In this document: piece after piece, positions 17,326 to 27,867 of the stretch
Layout: the number at the start of each line of letters is the position of its first letter
How positions within the stretch are numbered: the stretch's first letter is position 1
Source of the DNA: Crocinitomicaceae bacterium
GTDB lineage: Bacteria; Bacteroidota; Bacteroidia; Flavobacteriales_D; Sanyastnellaceae
Assembly (NCBI GenBank): GCA_002690915.1
Contig: NZGF01000037.1
Span: 1-64,000 of the forward strand
DNA length: 64,000 nt
Direction of reading: 5' to 3'
Translations under genes and position numbers: made by a program
Notes under the pieces: model-generated
What the model was told of the DNA's origin: nothing
The model's database searches: none
What the model saw: the letters and a program-made list of their open reading frames with translations, nothing else

Positions 17326-20139
17326 TTGACTACTCTGCCCTCCTTTCTCACCCAACTCGCTCAACAGGTCATCGATCATCCACACCCGGAACGGTGTTTG
17401 GTCATCCTGCCCAGCCAGCGGGCGGTACGTAAATTTGAACGGAGCTATGCGGCCCTAATGCACGGCCCCGGTTGGTTGCCGACAGTTCACACCCTCGGCG
17501 TGGCGATTCAGCAGGACACTGCGGGGGTTCCCTTGGATGGCATGGAAGGGCTGGCACTGCTGTACAGCCTTTGGAAAGAGCTGCCCACTGCGGTGGACCG
17601 CGGACCACGCACGTTCGAAGCTTTCATGCCTTGGGGCCGAATTGCACTGCGCGATTTCAATGAAATTGACCAGCATCTGCTCGACGCCCAGTCCGTGTTC
17701 CAAAACCTCTGTGACATCGAGGGCATCGAGGACTGGAGCTTCGGCGATCCGGAGACTCTAAAACCTGGGCAACAGGCCTTCTTGCGGCAGTACATGCAAT
17801 TGGGGCCTTTGTATGCGGCTTTTACATCGGCGCTGGCAAGCCGAAAGCAAGGCTATGGCGGGTTGTTGGCGCGCCAAGCGGCTGCCGTCCCCATCGCAAA
17901 CGACTATGCTCACGTTTTCATCGGCGGGATGAGCGCGCTCACACCAGCGGAAACGCAATTTCTCAAGAGATACGAGCGGGCCGACCGATTAACGTGGGCG
18001 TGGGACGGTGATGCGAGCTACGTCGAACACGACGCTATCGAGGCGGGAGTGTTCATCCGGGAGCAGATGCGTGAACGCGGAGCTTCTTCATCGGCGTTGC
18101 CCCGTCGCCTGTCCCAAGAACCGCCCACCTTGCACCGCGTCAATTGCAGCAGCGTGGTGACCGAATGCCAATACATCCGGGAGACCATTGCCGCTTTGAG
18201 CAAGGAGGAATTGGCGCGAACGGCCGTCGTTCTGCCCGATGGCAGCCAATTGCCGCTTTTGCTCCAATCGCTCCCTGAAGGCCTTCAAAAAAATTACAAT
18301 GTCACCATGGGCTTGGCGTGGTCGGAGTCGCCGGCCAACAGTTTTCTCCGAACAGCTCATCGATTGGTTCAACGCAAACGCACGTCCTGGCACCACGATG
18401 AAATTCGGCAAGCCTTGAGCGAGCCCCTTTTGCACGCTTGCTATTCCGATGTGGGTTTTCACGAAGACGCCACGCGGATTTTGAACCGGATGGCCGCCAA
18501 CAAATGGGCTTGGGTGTCACTGAAGCAATTGGCCGAGCTGTCCAGCGGTCCCGTGTACGCCTTCTTCGACGCACTGAAACCTTTGCTCACTGAGGAGGTC
18601 CCTGCGTTCCTTTCGGCCTTGGCGACATGGGTTCAGGGGTTGAGCGTTGAACTGGGACCTGAAGAAGAAGGCGACCCGTGGACACGCATCGGCTGGGAAA
18701 AAGTGGCGCAATGTACCGGGCTCATTCGACGGTTTCAGGCCAACCACAGCATCCTGTCCACGCCAGAGGAAGCCTGGAGCTTGTTGTTCAACAGTCTGCA
18801 ATCCGAGCGGATTGATTTGTTAGGTGAACCCGAAGAAGGGCTCCAAATCATGGGGTTAATCGAATCGCGTGCATTGGACTACGATCGGATTTTCCTGATG
18901 GATTGCAACGAAGGCACCCTTCCCAAGTCCTCTCCGCCAGAGAGCTTTATCCCATTCGACTTGCGGCACATGTGGGGGCTGCCCAGCCGTCACCAGCGCG
19001 AGGCCATCTATGCCTATTACACCTATCGACTAATGAACCGGTCGAAGGAACTCCATTTCCTATTCCGCGGCCAAGATGAAGCTGCAGAACCCAGTCGGTA
19101 CTTGCTTCAATTTGAACGCTCTTTTCGCCCGAATGGGAAGGATCTGCTTCCCTTAAAGCAGGTTAATGTGCACAGCGCCCTTCCTGGGAAACGCCCGGAA
19201 ATCCGGCCGTTAGAGTGGACCCCTTGGGCTCAAACCAAGCTCATTGAATGGGCAAATCGCGGCATAAGTCCCTCGGCCTGGAACACCTTCATGGCGTGCA
19301 AACGGGACTTCTATTACAAGTACATTTTGCGCTTGCACGAGCAAGACGAGTTCGAAGACGAAATGACCGCGAGCACCTTCGGCACCATTGTGCACAAAGT
19401 CCTGGAGGACGGATTCAAGGCTTTGAAGAACCGGGCACTAAAATCCGAGGACCTCGAAACCTTAATCCAAAACATCCGACCCTTACTCCACACTTCAGTA
19501 GAAGAAGAATACAGCTTGGCGTTAACAGAAAGCGGCGAGAATTACCTGCATTTTGCCATTGCTGAGGCCACATTACGCAAGCTAATTAACGTTGAACTTA
19601 TGGAATTGAAGGGCGAAAAAGTACGCACGGTAACTGCCGTTGAAGCCGAATTGAACCACGCCTTTGGCATCGACGGCAGTCCCTTCTCAACGTTACGGCT
19701 GCACGGCAAGGCCGACCGCATCGACTTGGAAGGCGGCGAGGTGGTAGTCACCGACTACAAGACGGGATCCGTTAAAGAATCGGAATTGACCCTCAAAGGC
19801 GACTGGCTTGAACACCTTGCCCAAGGTAAATCGTCTAAAGCGCTGCAGCTCTTGATTTACTCCGCCATCGCCTTGGAAACCCTCGGGCCCAACCAAGGGC
19901 CGCTGGCATCGGTGCAATCGGGCATCCGTTCTGGCAAGAATGCGCGCGAGGGGTTGATGAAATTGAAAATCGACGGACGCGACCGCATCACGCGGGAGGA
20001 TGCAGGTCAACTGCTGGACTGGCTGGTGCAACAACTAGAAGCGCTGCACAGCTCCACCCGCGGCCTGGAACACGAAACCGAAGCGCGGTTTTGTGCGTAT
20101 TGCACGGTATTGGACCCCTTACCTACGTATTACAACTGA
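17326..20139 (+). CDS. addB: PD-(D/E)XK nuclease family protein, AddB-like
   Basis: 937 residues. The N-terminal half resembles an inactive helicase fold (CLVILPSQRAVRKFERSY), and the C-terminal nuclease has VVTDYKTG near residue 808. A Cys at ~656 (ACKRDFYYKY) and FCAYC near 922 match three of the four cysteines that bind the 4Fe-4S cluster in AddB; the last is absent because the protein ends soon after (DPLPTYYN). It is the likely partner of the AddA-like protein in break processing. The start is a TTG at 17326; the next in-frame Met is about 44 residues in, inside conserved sequence, so TTG is preferred. Confidence 0.8.
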   Translation: MTTLPSFLTQLAQQVIDHPHPERCLVILPSQRAVRKFERSYAALMHGPGWLPTVHTLGVAIQQDTAGVPLDGMEGLALLYSLWKELPTAVDRGPRTFEAFMPWGRIALRDFNEIDQHLLDAQSVFQNLCDIEGIEDWSFGDPETLKPGQQAFLRQYMQLGPLYAAFTSALASRKQGYGGLLARQAAAVPIANDYAHVFIGGMSALTPAETQFLKRYERADRLTWAWDGDASYVEHDAIEAGVFIREQMRERGASSSALPRRLSQEPPTLHRVNCSSVVTECQYIRETIAALSKEELARTAVVLPDGSQLPLLLQSLPEGLQKNYNVTMGLAWSESPANSFLRTAHRLVQRKRTSWHHDEIRQALSEPLLHACYSDVGFHEDATRILNRMAANKWAWVSLKQLAELSSGPVYAFFDALKPLLTEEVPAFLSALATWVQGLSVELGPEEEGDPWTRIGWEKVAQCTGLIRRFQANHSILSTPEEAWSLLFNSLQSERIDLLGEPEEGLQIMGLIESRALDYDRIFLMDCNEGTLPKSSPPESFIPFDLRHMWGLPSRHQREAIYAYYTYRLMNRSKELHFLFRGQDEAAEPSRYLLQFERSFRPNGKDLLPLKQVNVHSALPGKRPEIRPLEWTPWAQTKLIEWANRGISPSAWNTFMACKRDFYYKYILRLHEQDEFEDEMTASTFGTIVHKVLEDGFKALKNRALKSEDLETLIQNIRPLLHTSVEEEYSLALTESGENYLHFAIAEATLRKLINVELMELKGEKVRTVTAVEAELNHAFGIDGSPFSTLRLHGKADRIDLEGGEVVVTDYKTGSVKESELTLKGDWLEHLAQGKSSKALQLLIYSAIALETLGPNQGPLASVQSGIRSGKNAREGLMKLKIDGRDRITREDAGQLLDWLVQQLEALHSSTRGLEHETEARFCAYCTVLDPLPTYYN

Positions 20140-20142
20140 TCA

Positions 20143-21621
20143 ATGGGCGTCATAGCTAAACAATCCGGATTTGCAGCCATCGCGCTCGGCGCAGGGATGG
20201 TCTTCGGTGCTTTGAACAACATCGTGGTGCTGCCCCGCGCGTTTGAAGGCAACGAAGTGATCTGGGGATTGGTGCGCATCATGACATCGTGGGGCATGAT
20301 CTGCGCGGCCATATCCACCCTTGGTGCACCGGGTGCCATCCTTCGGTTTCTGCATCGCTATGATGAAGGTGAACGCGAAAAAAGCTTGAATTCCATTCTC
20401 GCCATCGCCGCTTTCGGTGTGCTCGCCACATTGACCATCCTCTGGAAATGGGGCGAAAGCTGGATTGTATGGCTGGACCCGGACAAGGGAGAGTTGTTGT
20501 CGCAAAACGTCCATTGGTTCATCGTAATAGTCGCCATCATGAGCGCTTTACATGTCTTCCGGGCATTGCTTACATGGAAGCTTCGGACGGCCTTCATCGC
20601 TTGGGTGGACGACCTCTGGCAAAAAACGAGCTACTTCATTCTCGGCGCACTCCTGCTCTTTGATTGGGTATCGCTCAATGCGTTTGTACCGTTATACATC
20701 GCCTCCTACGGCGTCTCCTTCCTCCTCATGGGTAGCGCAAGCTTGGGGGCGTTTAAAGGCCTCTCCAAAGGATTCAATCGCAGCGATCTACCTCGCTTTG
20801 CGGAATTCAGTGCCTTCAGGCTTTTCTCCGGCGGCGCCGTGATCATCGCCACCCAATTGGACTACATCATGGTGGGTAAGTTTCTAGGACTGGAAGAAGT
20901 TCCCGTTTATACACTCGGGTTTTTCATGGGCTCTGTGGTGGCCCTGCCTCAGCGCGCAACGGGTAGCATCATCCGAGGCATCGTTGCGGAAAAAATCAAC
21001 CGCGATGATCATGCAAGTATTGGTCAGCTAAGCAAGAATTCAGCACGGGTCAATTTTTTACTCATGGGTGCCCTCATGGCTGGTATATGGGCGGGTTTCG
21101 ATCCACTGCAGCAGTTGTTGCCCCCTAAGTACCAAGGACTTGAACTGGTCTTTTTATGCATTGCAGGCGCTCAATTGATTTCGGGGTTGAACGTCAGCAA
21201 CAACAGCCACCTCGGCTACAGTCAGCATTACCGAATCACATTGCCGGTCAATCTAGCGTTGATCGTGGTCACTGCTGCCATGAACTACTTGTTCCTGGTC
21301 GTCCTCAAATGGGGCCTGGCTGGAGCTGCATTGGCCACGTTGGGCACTTTCGTATGGAACAACGGATGGCGCCTGCTCATTGTCCACCGTAAGTTTGGCG
21401 TGCACCCATTTACCTGGTCCATTCCAGTAATGTCAGGGATTGCCACTGCGTCTGCAATGCTTTTCCATTGGAGCGCAGGAACCATGGGTCTACACCCGCT
21501 GATTGAGGCGGTTGCGCAAGGAGCATTCGCCACTGGCACGTGCTTTACGGCGTGCTATGCCTTAGGATACTTTCCGGAATTGCGGGATGGCCTTCGGCAG
21601 CGGTTATCCTGGTGGCCCTAA
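20143..21621 (+). CDS. Polysaccharide/lipopolysaccharide flippase (MOP superfamily, Wzx-like)
   Basis: 492 residues with about 12-14 predicted membrane segments spread over the whole length, starting with SGFAAIALGAGMVFGALNNIVV. The layout and the mid-protein segment (FRLFSGGAVIIATQLDYIMVG) match oligosaccharide flippases of the MATE/MOP type, which move lipid-linked saccharides across the inner membrane. The ATG lies 3 nt after the addB-like stop, so it is in the same transcript. No glycosyltransferase lies nearby, so the substrate cannot be guessed. It ends 6 nt from the convergent DUF2147 gene. Confidence 0.85.
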   Translation: MGVIAKQSGFAAIALGAGMVFGALNNIVVLPRAFEGNEVIWGLVRIMTSWGMICAAISTLGAPGAILRFLHRYDEGEREKSLNSILAIAAFGVLATLTILWKWGESWIVWLDPDKGELLSQNVHWFIVIVAIMSALHVFRALLTWKLRTAFIAWVDDLWQKTSYFILGALLLFDWVSLNAFVPLYIASYGVSFLLMGSASLGAFKGLSKGFNRSDLPRFAEFSAFRLFSGGAVIIATQLDYIMVGKFLGLEEVPVYTLGFFMGSVVALPQRATGSIIRGIVAEKINRDDHASIGQLSKNSARVNFLLMGALMAGIWAGFDPLQQLLPPKYQGLELVFLCIAGAQLISGLNVSNNSHLGYSQHYRITLPVNLALIVVTAAMNYLFLVVLKWGLAGAALATLGTFVWNNGWRLLIVHRKFGVHPFTWSIPVMSGIATASAMLFHWSAGTMGLHPLIEAVAQGAFATGTCFTACYALGYFPELRDGLRQRLSWWP

Positions 21622-21627
21622 TCGGAC

Positions 21628-22065
21628 TTATTTCTGCCGGAGCCAAGTCTGCGTGCGGAACAAGAAGAAGATGTACCCACGGACTTTCAATTCGTCCATG
21701 TTGTCTTCCTCCAGCCACATTTCACAGTCGTAGATTTTGCCATTCTTGGGATCACAAATTGTACCGTCTTCCCATTCCATTTCTCCTTCCACACGCACCA
21801 TGTCCCGGACAATCTCCATGCCCAATGCAGGCTGGTCTTTGCGGTCGTCCTCGCACTTATCGCAAATGGGGTTCTGGTCCTCCTCTGGCAAACGGAACAG
21901 CTCAATGACCTGACCGTATAACTTCCCGTCACGTTCAGTGATTTCCACCACGCTTTTGATGCGCCCCGTTTCATCGTCGATGGTCTTCCACTTTCCCAAA
22001 ACGGGATTCTGAGCAAAAGAAGAAGCGGCAACTAGGGCCAGAGCCAGGGTCAATAGGTATTTCAT
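21628..22065 (-). CDS. DUF2147 domain secreted protein
   Basis: 145 residues. A signal peptide (LLTLALALVAASSFAQ) is followed by NPVLGKWKTIDDETG, the opening of the DUF2147 family, and ends in GYIFFLFRTQTWLR, also typical. A CDKCEDD segment (C-x2-C) and CDPKNGKIYDCEMW lie between. It is a small predicted periplasmic lipocalin-like beta protein of unknown role. Its ATG overlaps the stop of the upstream YihY-type gene by 4 nt (ATGA), so the two are coupled. Confidence 0.85.
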   Translation of the reverse strand: MKYLLTLALALVAASSFAQNPVLGKWKTIDDETGRIKSVVEITERDGKLYGQVIELFRLPEEDQNPICDKCEDDRKDQPALGMEIVRDMVRVEGEMEWEDGTICDPKNGKIYDCEMWLEEDNMDELKVRGYIFFLFRTQTWLRQK

Positions 22066-23033
22066 GATGAATGGGTTTCCAGTTGTTTTTCAGCATCCAT
22101 CCGCACACGGTTAATGGCTGCATTCAGTTCGAAGCCCAATAATAAAATGGAACTGTTGGAATTCAACCACAAAAGAGTGATCAATAACGTTCCAAGCGAA
22201 CCGTACAAGGAATTGTACGATGCAAACTGGTCAATGAACCACGAAAACGTGAACGTCAAAACCACGAATAGCGCTGTTGTCCCTGTGGCCCCAATCGACC
22301 ACCACACCCAAGGATGAGACGAGCGGTCGCCCACATTGTACAGAATTGTGACGGCGACATAAATCAACCCAAATGAGAGCAGCCAACGCGCACCGGTCAC
22401 CAAAGGAATATTGATGCCTTCCAGCCACCCCCTTGCTTCGGCCCAGTTCAGTACATCCCCCGCAAATCCAATCATAAATACAGCAAGCACGAGCAAGATT
22501 GACAGCACCAATAGAAGACCGATGGACAGCAGACGAAAGACCATCCAATTCTGTTGCGGACCTGCCGAATGCGCACTTTGTCCGAACCCAAGCAGAATAG
22601 CATTGACGCTATTAGAAGCGTAAAACAGCAACAACACCACCCCCACAGATAGGAGCGTTCCCTGCCGTTGGACTATAAGATCGGATACCGTCGACTCAAA
22701 GAGCTCGATGGCCTGTTTGGGAAAAAACTGTTCAAGGCTGAGCAAGACCTCTTCGGTCTCAAGCGGAGTGTACGGAATGATGCTCAAAAGCAATATCATC
22801 GCCGGGAAAAAAGCCACAAATAAGCGAAAGCTAATGGCCGCTGCGCGGGTCGAAACAGAGCCGTTAACCAACCCCAGAAAAAAGAACCGGCTCACATCGT
22901 AAACGTTCATGGACTCGTCTTTCCACGGACGAATATTTCGCAACGCGCGGCGCGCTCGATCGAAGACCTTGTTTTGCTGGATCCACCGGAAAAACGGCCG
23001 GTCCGGGACCATCTGCGGTTCCAAATCAGCCAT
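22062..23033 (-). CDS. YihY/BrkB-family inner membrane protein
   Basis: 323 residues. A basic N-terminal tail of about 60 residues is followed by the family signature (STRAAAISFRLFVAFFPAMILLL) and about six membrane helices. The C-terminal segment YGSLGTLLITLLWLNSNS matches the conserved YihY/BrkB end. The family was once called ribonuclease BN, which is now thought wrong; its role is unsettled. The start overlaps nadC by 8 nt, and the stop overlaps the DUF2147 start, so nadC, yihY and DUF2147 form one operon. Confidence 0.9.
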   Translation of the reverse strand: MADLEPQMVPDRPFFRWIQQNKVFDRARRALRNIRPWKDESMNVYDVSRFFFLGLVNGSVSTRAAAISFRLFVAFFPAMILLLSIIPYTPLETEEVLLSLEQFFPKQAIELFESTVSDLIVQRQGTLLSVGVVLLLFYASNSVNAILLGFGQSAHSAGPQQNWMVFRLLSIGLLLVLSILLVLAVFMIGFAGDVLNWAEARGWLEGINIPLVTGARWLLSFGLIYVAVTILYNVGDRSSHPWVWWSIGATGTTALFVVLTFTFSWFIDQFASYNSLYGSLGTLLITLLWLNSNSSILLLGFELNAAINRVRMDAEKQLETHSS

Positions 23034-23913
23034 TGAAAAATGTTGCCGATTTCAAACTAAAATCCATGCCCTTGACGCTGTGCGTGATCCAGCCCATGCT
23101 GACGAAATCAACGCCCGCCTCAGCATAGGCCCTGGCATTGTCTGGTGTAATGCCCCCAGACGCCTCCAACGGGATGGTTCCGCCCCATCGTTCGACCATA
23201 GCTGCCGCCTGATCCGGAGTGTGGTTGTCCAGCAGTAGCCGATTGACGAGCACCGAACCGTCTGGTTTTTTCCACGCTGCACGCGCGGCCATAGCTGCAT
23301 CTGCTTCATCCGCATCACGCACCTCCACCACAACCGGTACATTGGAATTCTTGGCCGTCAAGTACCTGGCGACGTTCTCCAAGGCCTGCGCCATGGACCC
23401 CGCGTAATCGACGTGGTTGTCCTTGACCAAAATCATATCGTAAAGGCCCATGCGGTGGTTGGTCCCTCCGCCCATTCGAACGGCCATCTTCTCAAACTCC
23501 CGCAGGCCTGGAGTGGTCTTACGGGTGTCAAGCACAGTACACTTCGTGCCTGCAAACGACGCTAGGATGGCCGATGTCCTGGATGCAATGCCGCTCATCC
23601 GCTGGATGAAGTTCAAAGCCAACCGCTCTCCAATCAAGATGCTCTTGGCAGAGCCTGAGACCCGAAGGACACGCTGACCGGCCGTCACTGCATCGCCGTC
23701 AGCAGCCAGCAGTTCACATGTCAATGACGCATCCACCACCCCAAAGACGAATTGGGCCACCTCCAATCCGGCAACCACGCCGTCCTCTTTCGCCATGATG
23801 AAGCCCTCCTGCGATAAGTTATTCGGCAGGGAGGATTCCGACGTGCAGTCCCCCGATCCCAAGTCCTCTTCCAAAGCGAAGTGGATCAACTGCTCCATTG
23901 ATTGTGAAATCAT
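23026..23913 (-). CDS. nadC: Nicotinate-nucleotide diphosphorylase (carboxylating)
   Basis: 295 residues. NadC turns quinolinate and PRPP into nicotinate mononucleotide in de novo NAD synthesis. Visible motifs: EEDLGSGDCTS at the N-terminus, TRKTTPGLREFEKMAV, GGGTNHRMGLYDMILVKDNH and LEASGGI, all core to the active site. I chose the ATG at 23913 because a longer in-frame start at 23946 would run into the divergent rlmH gene and past the likely promoter; an ATG at 23898 is also possible. First gene of the nadC-yihY-DUF2147 operon. Confidence 0.95.
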   Translation of the reverse strand: MISQSMEQLIHFALEEDLGSGDCTSESSLPNNLSQEGFIMAKEDGVVAGLEVAQFVFGVVDASLTCELLAADGDAVTAGQRVLRVSGSAKSILIGERLALNFIQRMSGIASRTSAILASFAGTKCTVLDTRKTTPGLREFEKMAVRMGGGTNHRMGLYDMILVKDNHVDYAGSMAQALENVARYLTAKNSNVPVVVEVRDADEADAAMAARAAWKKPDGSVLVNRLLLDNHTPDQAAAMVERWGGTIPLEASGGITPDNARAYAEAGVDFVSMGWITHSVKGMDFSLKSATFFNG

Positions 23914-23917
23914 GCAG

Positions 23918-23925
23918 CGAAGATA
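23918..23925 (-). promoter_or_regulatory. Start-proximal -7-like element TATCTTCG for nadC
   Basis: On the minus strand TATCTTCG, one base off TAnnTTTG, ends 4 nt before the nadC ATG. The same octamer sits 5 nt before the gene at 41711. If used, the mRNA would be leaderless or nearly so. Confidence 0.35.
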
Positions 23926-23928
23926 GAA

Positions 23929-23936
23929 TACCTTTG
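23929..23936 (+). promoter_or_regulatory. Start-proximal -7 element TACCTTTG for rlmH
   Basis: Exact TAnnTTTG match ending 4 nt before the GTG start at 23941. Transcription would begin close to the start codon, which implies a leaderless mRNA. Confidence 0.5.
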
Positions 23937-23940
23937 CTTC

Positions 23941-24417
23941 GTGCAAATCACGTTATTGGCCATTGGAAAAACGCAATCCCGCTGGATTGAGGAAGGCACC
24001 CTGATTTACGTAAACCGCATGCGCCATTACGGCAAGTTCGAGTTCATCGAGACGCCCGATGCCAAACTGAAACAAAGTAAAAAAGACTCAGAAGCAGTCA
24101 GAGAAGCGGAAGCCACCATTCTGGATAAATTCATCGGTGGAGTTGACCACCTCATCCTACTTGACGAAAAAGGGAAATCCATGGGATCCCTGGCATTTTC
24201 GAAATACCTCCAAAACCTGCAAAACCGGGGACTACGGCACGTGATGTTCGTCATTGGCGGCCCCTACGGATTCGCACCGCGTATCCGCTCAAAGGCCCAT
24301 GCGTTTATGAGCCTCGGACCCATGACGTTTTCACACCAAATGATTAGGCCCTTCGCCGCGGAACAGATTTACCGGGCGCATACAATTCTAAAGGGCGAAC
24401 CGTACCACCACGAATAA
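23941..24417 (+). CDS. rlmH: 23S rRNA (pseudouridine1915-N3)-methyltransferase
   Basis: 158 residues, the usual RlmH length. It methylates pseudouridine 1915 in helix 69 of 23S rRNA using SAM. The knotted SPOUT fold motifs are visible: LDEKGKSMGSLAFS, FVIGGPYGFAPRIR (SAM-binding GGPxG) and the C-terminal LGPMTFSHQMIRPFAAEQIYR with final YHHE. The start is GTG (QITLLAIGKTQ follows), with no ATG nearby. Divergent from nadC with 27 bp between start codons. Confidence 0.97.
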   Translation: MQITLLAIGKTQSRWIEEGTLIYVNRMRHYGKFEFIETPDAKLKQSKKDSEAVREAEATILDKFIGGVDHLILLDEKGKSMGSLAFSKYLQNLQNRGLRHVMFVIGGPYGFAPRIRSKAHAFMSLGPMTFSHQMIRPFAAEQIYRAHTILKGEPYHHE

Positions 24418-24418
24418 A

Positions 24419-24448
24419 AAAGGCCCGACCAGATTCGGTCGAGCCTTT
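24419..24448. terminator. Bidirectional intrinsic terminator between rlmH and atpC
   Basis: AAAGGCCCGACC (24419-24430) pairs with GGTCGAGCCTTT (24437-24448) around a 6-nt loop, with one mismatch or wobble. On the minus strand the stem is followed by a run of six T (atpC end). On the plus strand it starts right after the rlmH stop. Confidence 0.85.
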
Positions 24449-24467
24449 CGCTTTTCATTTTTTCAGT

Positions 24468-24701
24468 TTACGCAGCGAGCACAGTCACCACGTTGTTTAG
24501 CACCTCAACCGTACCGCCCTTTACTGCGAAACGCTCTTCTTTGCCTTCAGTGCGCACCAACACCTCGCCGGTTTGCAACGTGGTAATCAAAGCCGCATGG
24601 CGGTCCATGATGCCCATGCTGCCATCGGAACCAGGCAGACCAACGTACTCAGCTTCTCCACTGAACAAGGTAGCGTCGGGGGTGAGAATGTGTACCGTCA
24701 T
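24468..24701 (-). CDS. atpC: F0F1 ATP synthase epsilon subunit, short form
   Basis: 77 residues. It holds only the N-terminal beta-sandwich (TVHILTPDATLFSGEAEYVGLPGSDGSMGI is read in parts: ILTPD, GLPGSDGSMGIM, HAALIT) and lacks the C-terminal two-helix inhibitory domain of longer epsilon subunits. Short forms are common in this phylum. It couples the rotor stalk to F1. It starts 10 nt after the atpD stop. The other ATP synthase genes are not in the window. Confidence 0.95.
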   Translation of the reverse strand: MTVHILTPDATLFSGEAEYVGLPGSDGSMGIMDRHAALITTLQTGEVLVRTEGKEERFAVKGGTVEVLNNVVTVLAA

Positions 24702-24711
24702 GGTTGTGCTG

Positions 24712-26226
<1,515 letters not shown>

Positions 26227-26246
26227 TTAGCCATTTAAATTCGGCG

Positions 26247-26254
26247 CAAAAGTA
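26247..26254 (-). promoter_or_regulatory. atpD promoter: TACTTTTG with upstream TTG
   Basis: TACTTTTG on the minus strand (26254 to 26247) with TTG at 26278-26276, 21 nt upstream, close to the Bacteroidota -33/-7 layout. The leader to the ATG at 26211 is about 30 nt. Confidence 0.6.
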
Positions 26255-26280
26255 CAAGGAAATCCGTGATATTACCAACC

Positions 26281-26288
26281 TATCTTTG
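26281..26288 (+). promoter_or_regulatory. Start-proximal -7 element TATCTTTG for ribF
   Basis: Exact TAnnTTTG match ending 5 nt before the GTG start at 26294; predicts a leaderless mRNA. It lies in the divergent gap with atpD. Confidence 0.5.
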
Positions 26289-26293
26289 CAAAA

Positions 26294-27253
26294 GTGAAAG
26301 TCCATTTCAACACGCGCGATTTCTCGACGGAAGCCCCGGTGGTATTGACCATTGGAACCTTTGATGGGGTCCATGTCGGGCACCGTGCAGTCCTTGGACT
26401 GTTAAAAACTCGTGCAGCTGAACTCAAGGGTGAATCCGTACTCTTGACCTTCCATCCGCACCCCCGTACAGTCCTTCATCCAGAGCACCACCAGCTGCAA
26501 TTGCTGAACACCATTGATGAGCGTCAGGCGCTGCTCAAACGCGCCAAACTCGACCACCTCATCGTTCATCCATTCACCGAGGAGCTTTCGCGCATGACAC
26601 CGCTGGAGTATGTGAGGGAGCTTTTTGCAGAAGGGATTGGACCTTCCGTTGTTATCGTAGGGTATGACCATCGTTTTGGCCGCAACCGAGAAGGTTCATT
26701 CGAGAGCCTGACCAACCTGGGCAAGGTCTTCGGCTTCGAGGTGGAAGAGCTTCCCGCACTCACGGTTGAGGACACCCGAGTCAGCTCCACCAAAGTCCGA
26801 GAGGCGATTGCCGGTGGCGACATGGCCCTTGCCCGGAAGTGGTTAGGCCATCCCTATCCGTTCACCGGTCGCGTCGTTCGCGGAGAACAACTGGGCCGCA
26901 AGCTCGGCTTCCCCACGGCCAATCTCGTATGCGAGGAGCCTCTCAAGCGCCGGCCAGGACGCGGGGTGTACGCCGTTTGGGCGCGCATCGCTAATGCAGG
27001 AGATTGGCAACCGGCGATGGTCAATGTGGGCACCCGGCCGACCGTGCAGCACGATGGCGTCACCGAAACCATGGAAGTTCACCTGCTCGAAGGCGGCCGG
27101 CAGTGTTACGACGAAACGATGGAGTTATTGTTCATGGAACGATTGAGGGATGAAATGGTATTTGAAGGCCTGAAGGCTCTCCAAGGCCAGTTGCAACACG
27201 ATGCCCTAAAGGCGCGTTCTATCTTAGCAACTGAGCCTATACCGGTGCCATGA
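26294..27253 (+). CDS. ribF: Bifunctional riboflavin kinase / FAD synthetase
   Basis: 319 residues, the usual length. The N-terminal FMN adenylyltransferase has TIGTFDGVHVGH and GYDHRFGRNREG, with SSTKVREAI (the ISSTxIR motif). The C-terminal flavokinase has GRVVRGEQLGRKLGFPTANL, GVYAVWA and VNVGTRPT. It makes FMN then FAD from riboflavin in the cytosol. The start is GTG (KVHFNTRDFSTEAPV follows). The downstream LRR gene overlaps its stop by 4 nt (ATGA). Confidence 0.97.
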   Translation: MKVHFNTRDFSTEAPVVLTIGTFDGVHVGHRAVLGLLKTRAAELKGESVLLTFHPHPRTVLHPEHHQLQLLNTIDERQALLKRAKLDHLIVHPFTEELSRMTPLEYVRELFAEGIGPSVVIVGYDHRFGRNREGSFESLTNLGKVFGFEVEELPALTVEDTRVSSTKVREAIAGGDMALARKWLGHPYPFTGRVVRGEQLGRKLGFPTANLVCEEPLKRRPGRGVYAVWARIANAGDWQPAMVNVGTRPTVQHDGVTETMEVHLLEGGRQCYDETMELLFMERLRDEMVFEGLKALQGQLQHDALKARSILATEPIPVP

Positions 27254-27867
27254 TTCGATTCACACTTTTTTCTTTTGTGTTGCTCATGCTCTTCTTCTGC
27301 GGACAAGATGCAGCTGCGCAATCCGTGGATTGGCGATCTGCTCCGGTGTACACCAGCGTCGAAAGTGCCAAATCTGCGCGTGCCGCAGGGCAGCCGGTGT
27401 ACCGCATTGACCTGACCAAAAAACGCCTCCGCACCTTGCCTCCCGAATTGATCGAATGGACCGAATTGAGAGAGGTAATAATCGATCGAAACAAGCTTAC
27501 CCGCATCGATGAGGACCTATCCGGTTGGGCATTCCTCGAACGTTTTTCGGCTGTGTCCAACGCCCTCGAGGCATTCCCAGCGTCGTCGATGACTTGGGCC
27601 GCAATACGCGAATTCGATTTGGGAGACAATGTGATTGACTCCATTCCGTTGGACATTGACGAGCTCAGTGAATTGCGCACGCTGAACTTATGGTCCAATG
27701 TCATTGCACACTACCCGGCCAGCCTGGGAGACCTGACCAAACTCGAGACCATTGACCTCCAGTACAACGACATGACACTGGAAGAGCAGGAGCTTCTGAA
27801 GTCGTGGCTCCCGCTTTCGGTCTCCATAAATTTTTCGGCGCCGTGCCGGTGCGATTTTGATGAGTGA
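27250..27867 (+). CDS. Secreted leucine-rich repeat protein
   Basis: 205 residues. A signal peptide (FSFVLLMLFFCGQDAAAQ) is followed by about five or six LRR units, for example IDLTKKRLRTLPPELIEWTE, LREVIIDRNKLTRIDEDL and LRTLNLWSNVIAHYPASL. The C-terminus is Cys-containing (PCRCDFDE). Probably periplasmic or surface-attached by an unknown route; no T9SS domain is seen. Coupled to ribF upstream and overlapping pnuC downstream by 8 nt, so it is part of a ribF-LRR-pnuC-kinase operon. The binding partner is unknown. Confidence 0.8.
   Translation: MIRFTLFSFVLLMLFFCGQDAAAQSVDWRSAPVYTSVESAKSARAAGQPVYRIDLTKKRLRTLPPELIEWTELREVIIDRNKLTRIDEDLSGWAFLERFSAVSNALEAFPASSMTWAAIREFDLGDNVIDSIPLDIDELSELRTLNLWSNVIAHYPASLGDLTKLETIDLQYNDMTLEEQELLKSWLPLSVSINFSAPCRCDFDE

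Noticed and set aside
23914-23946. Longer NadC start at 23946
   Set aside because: It would overlap the rlmH start and both promoter elements, and the extra residues do not look like NadC.
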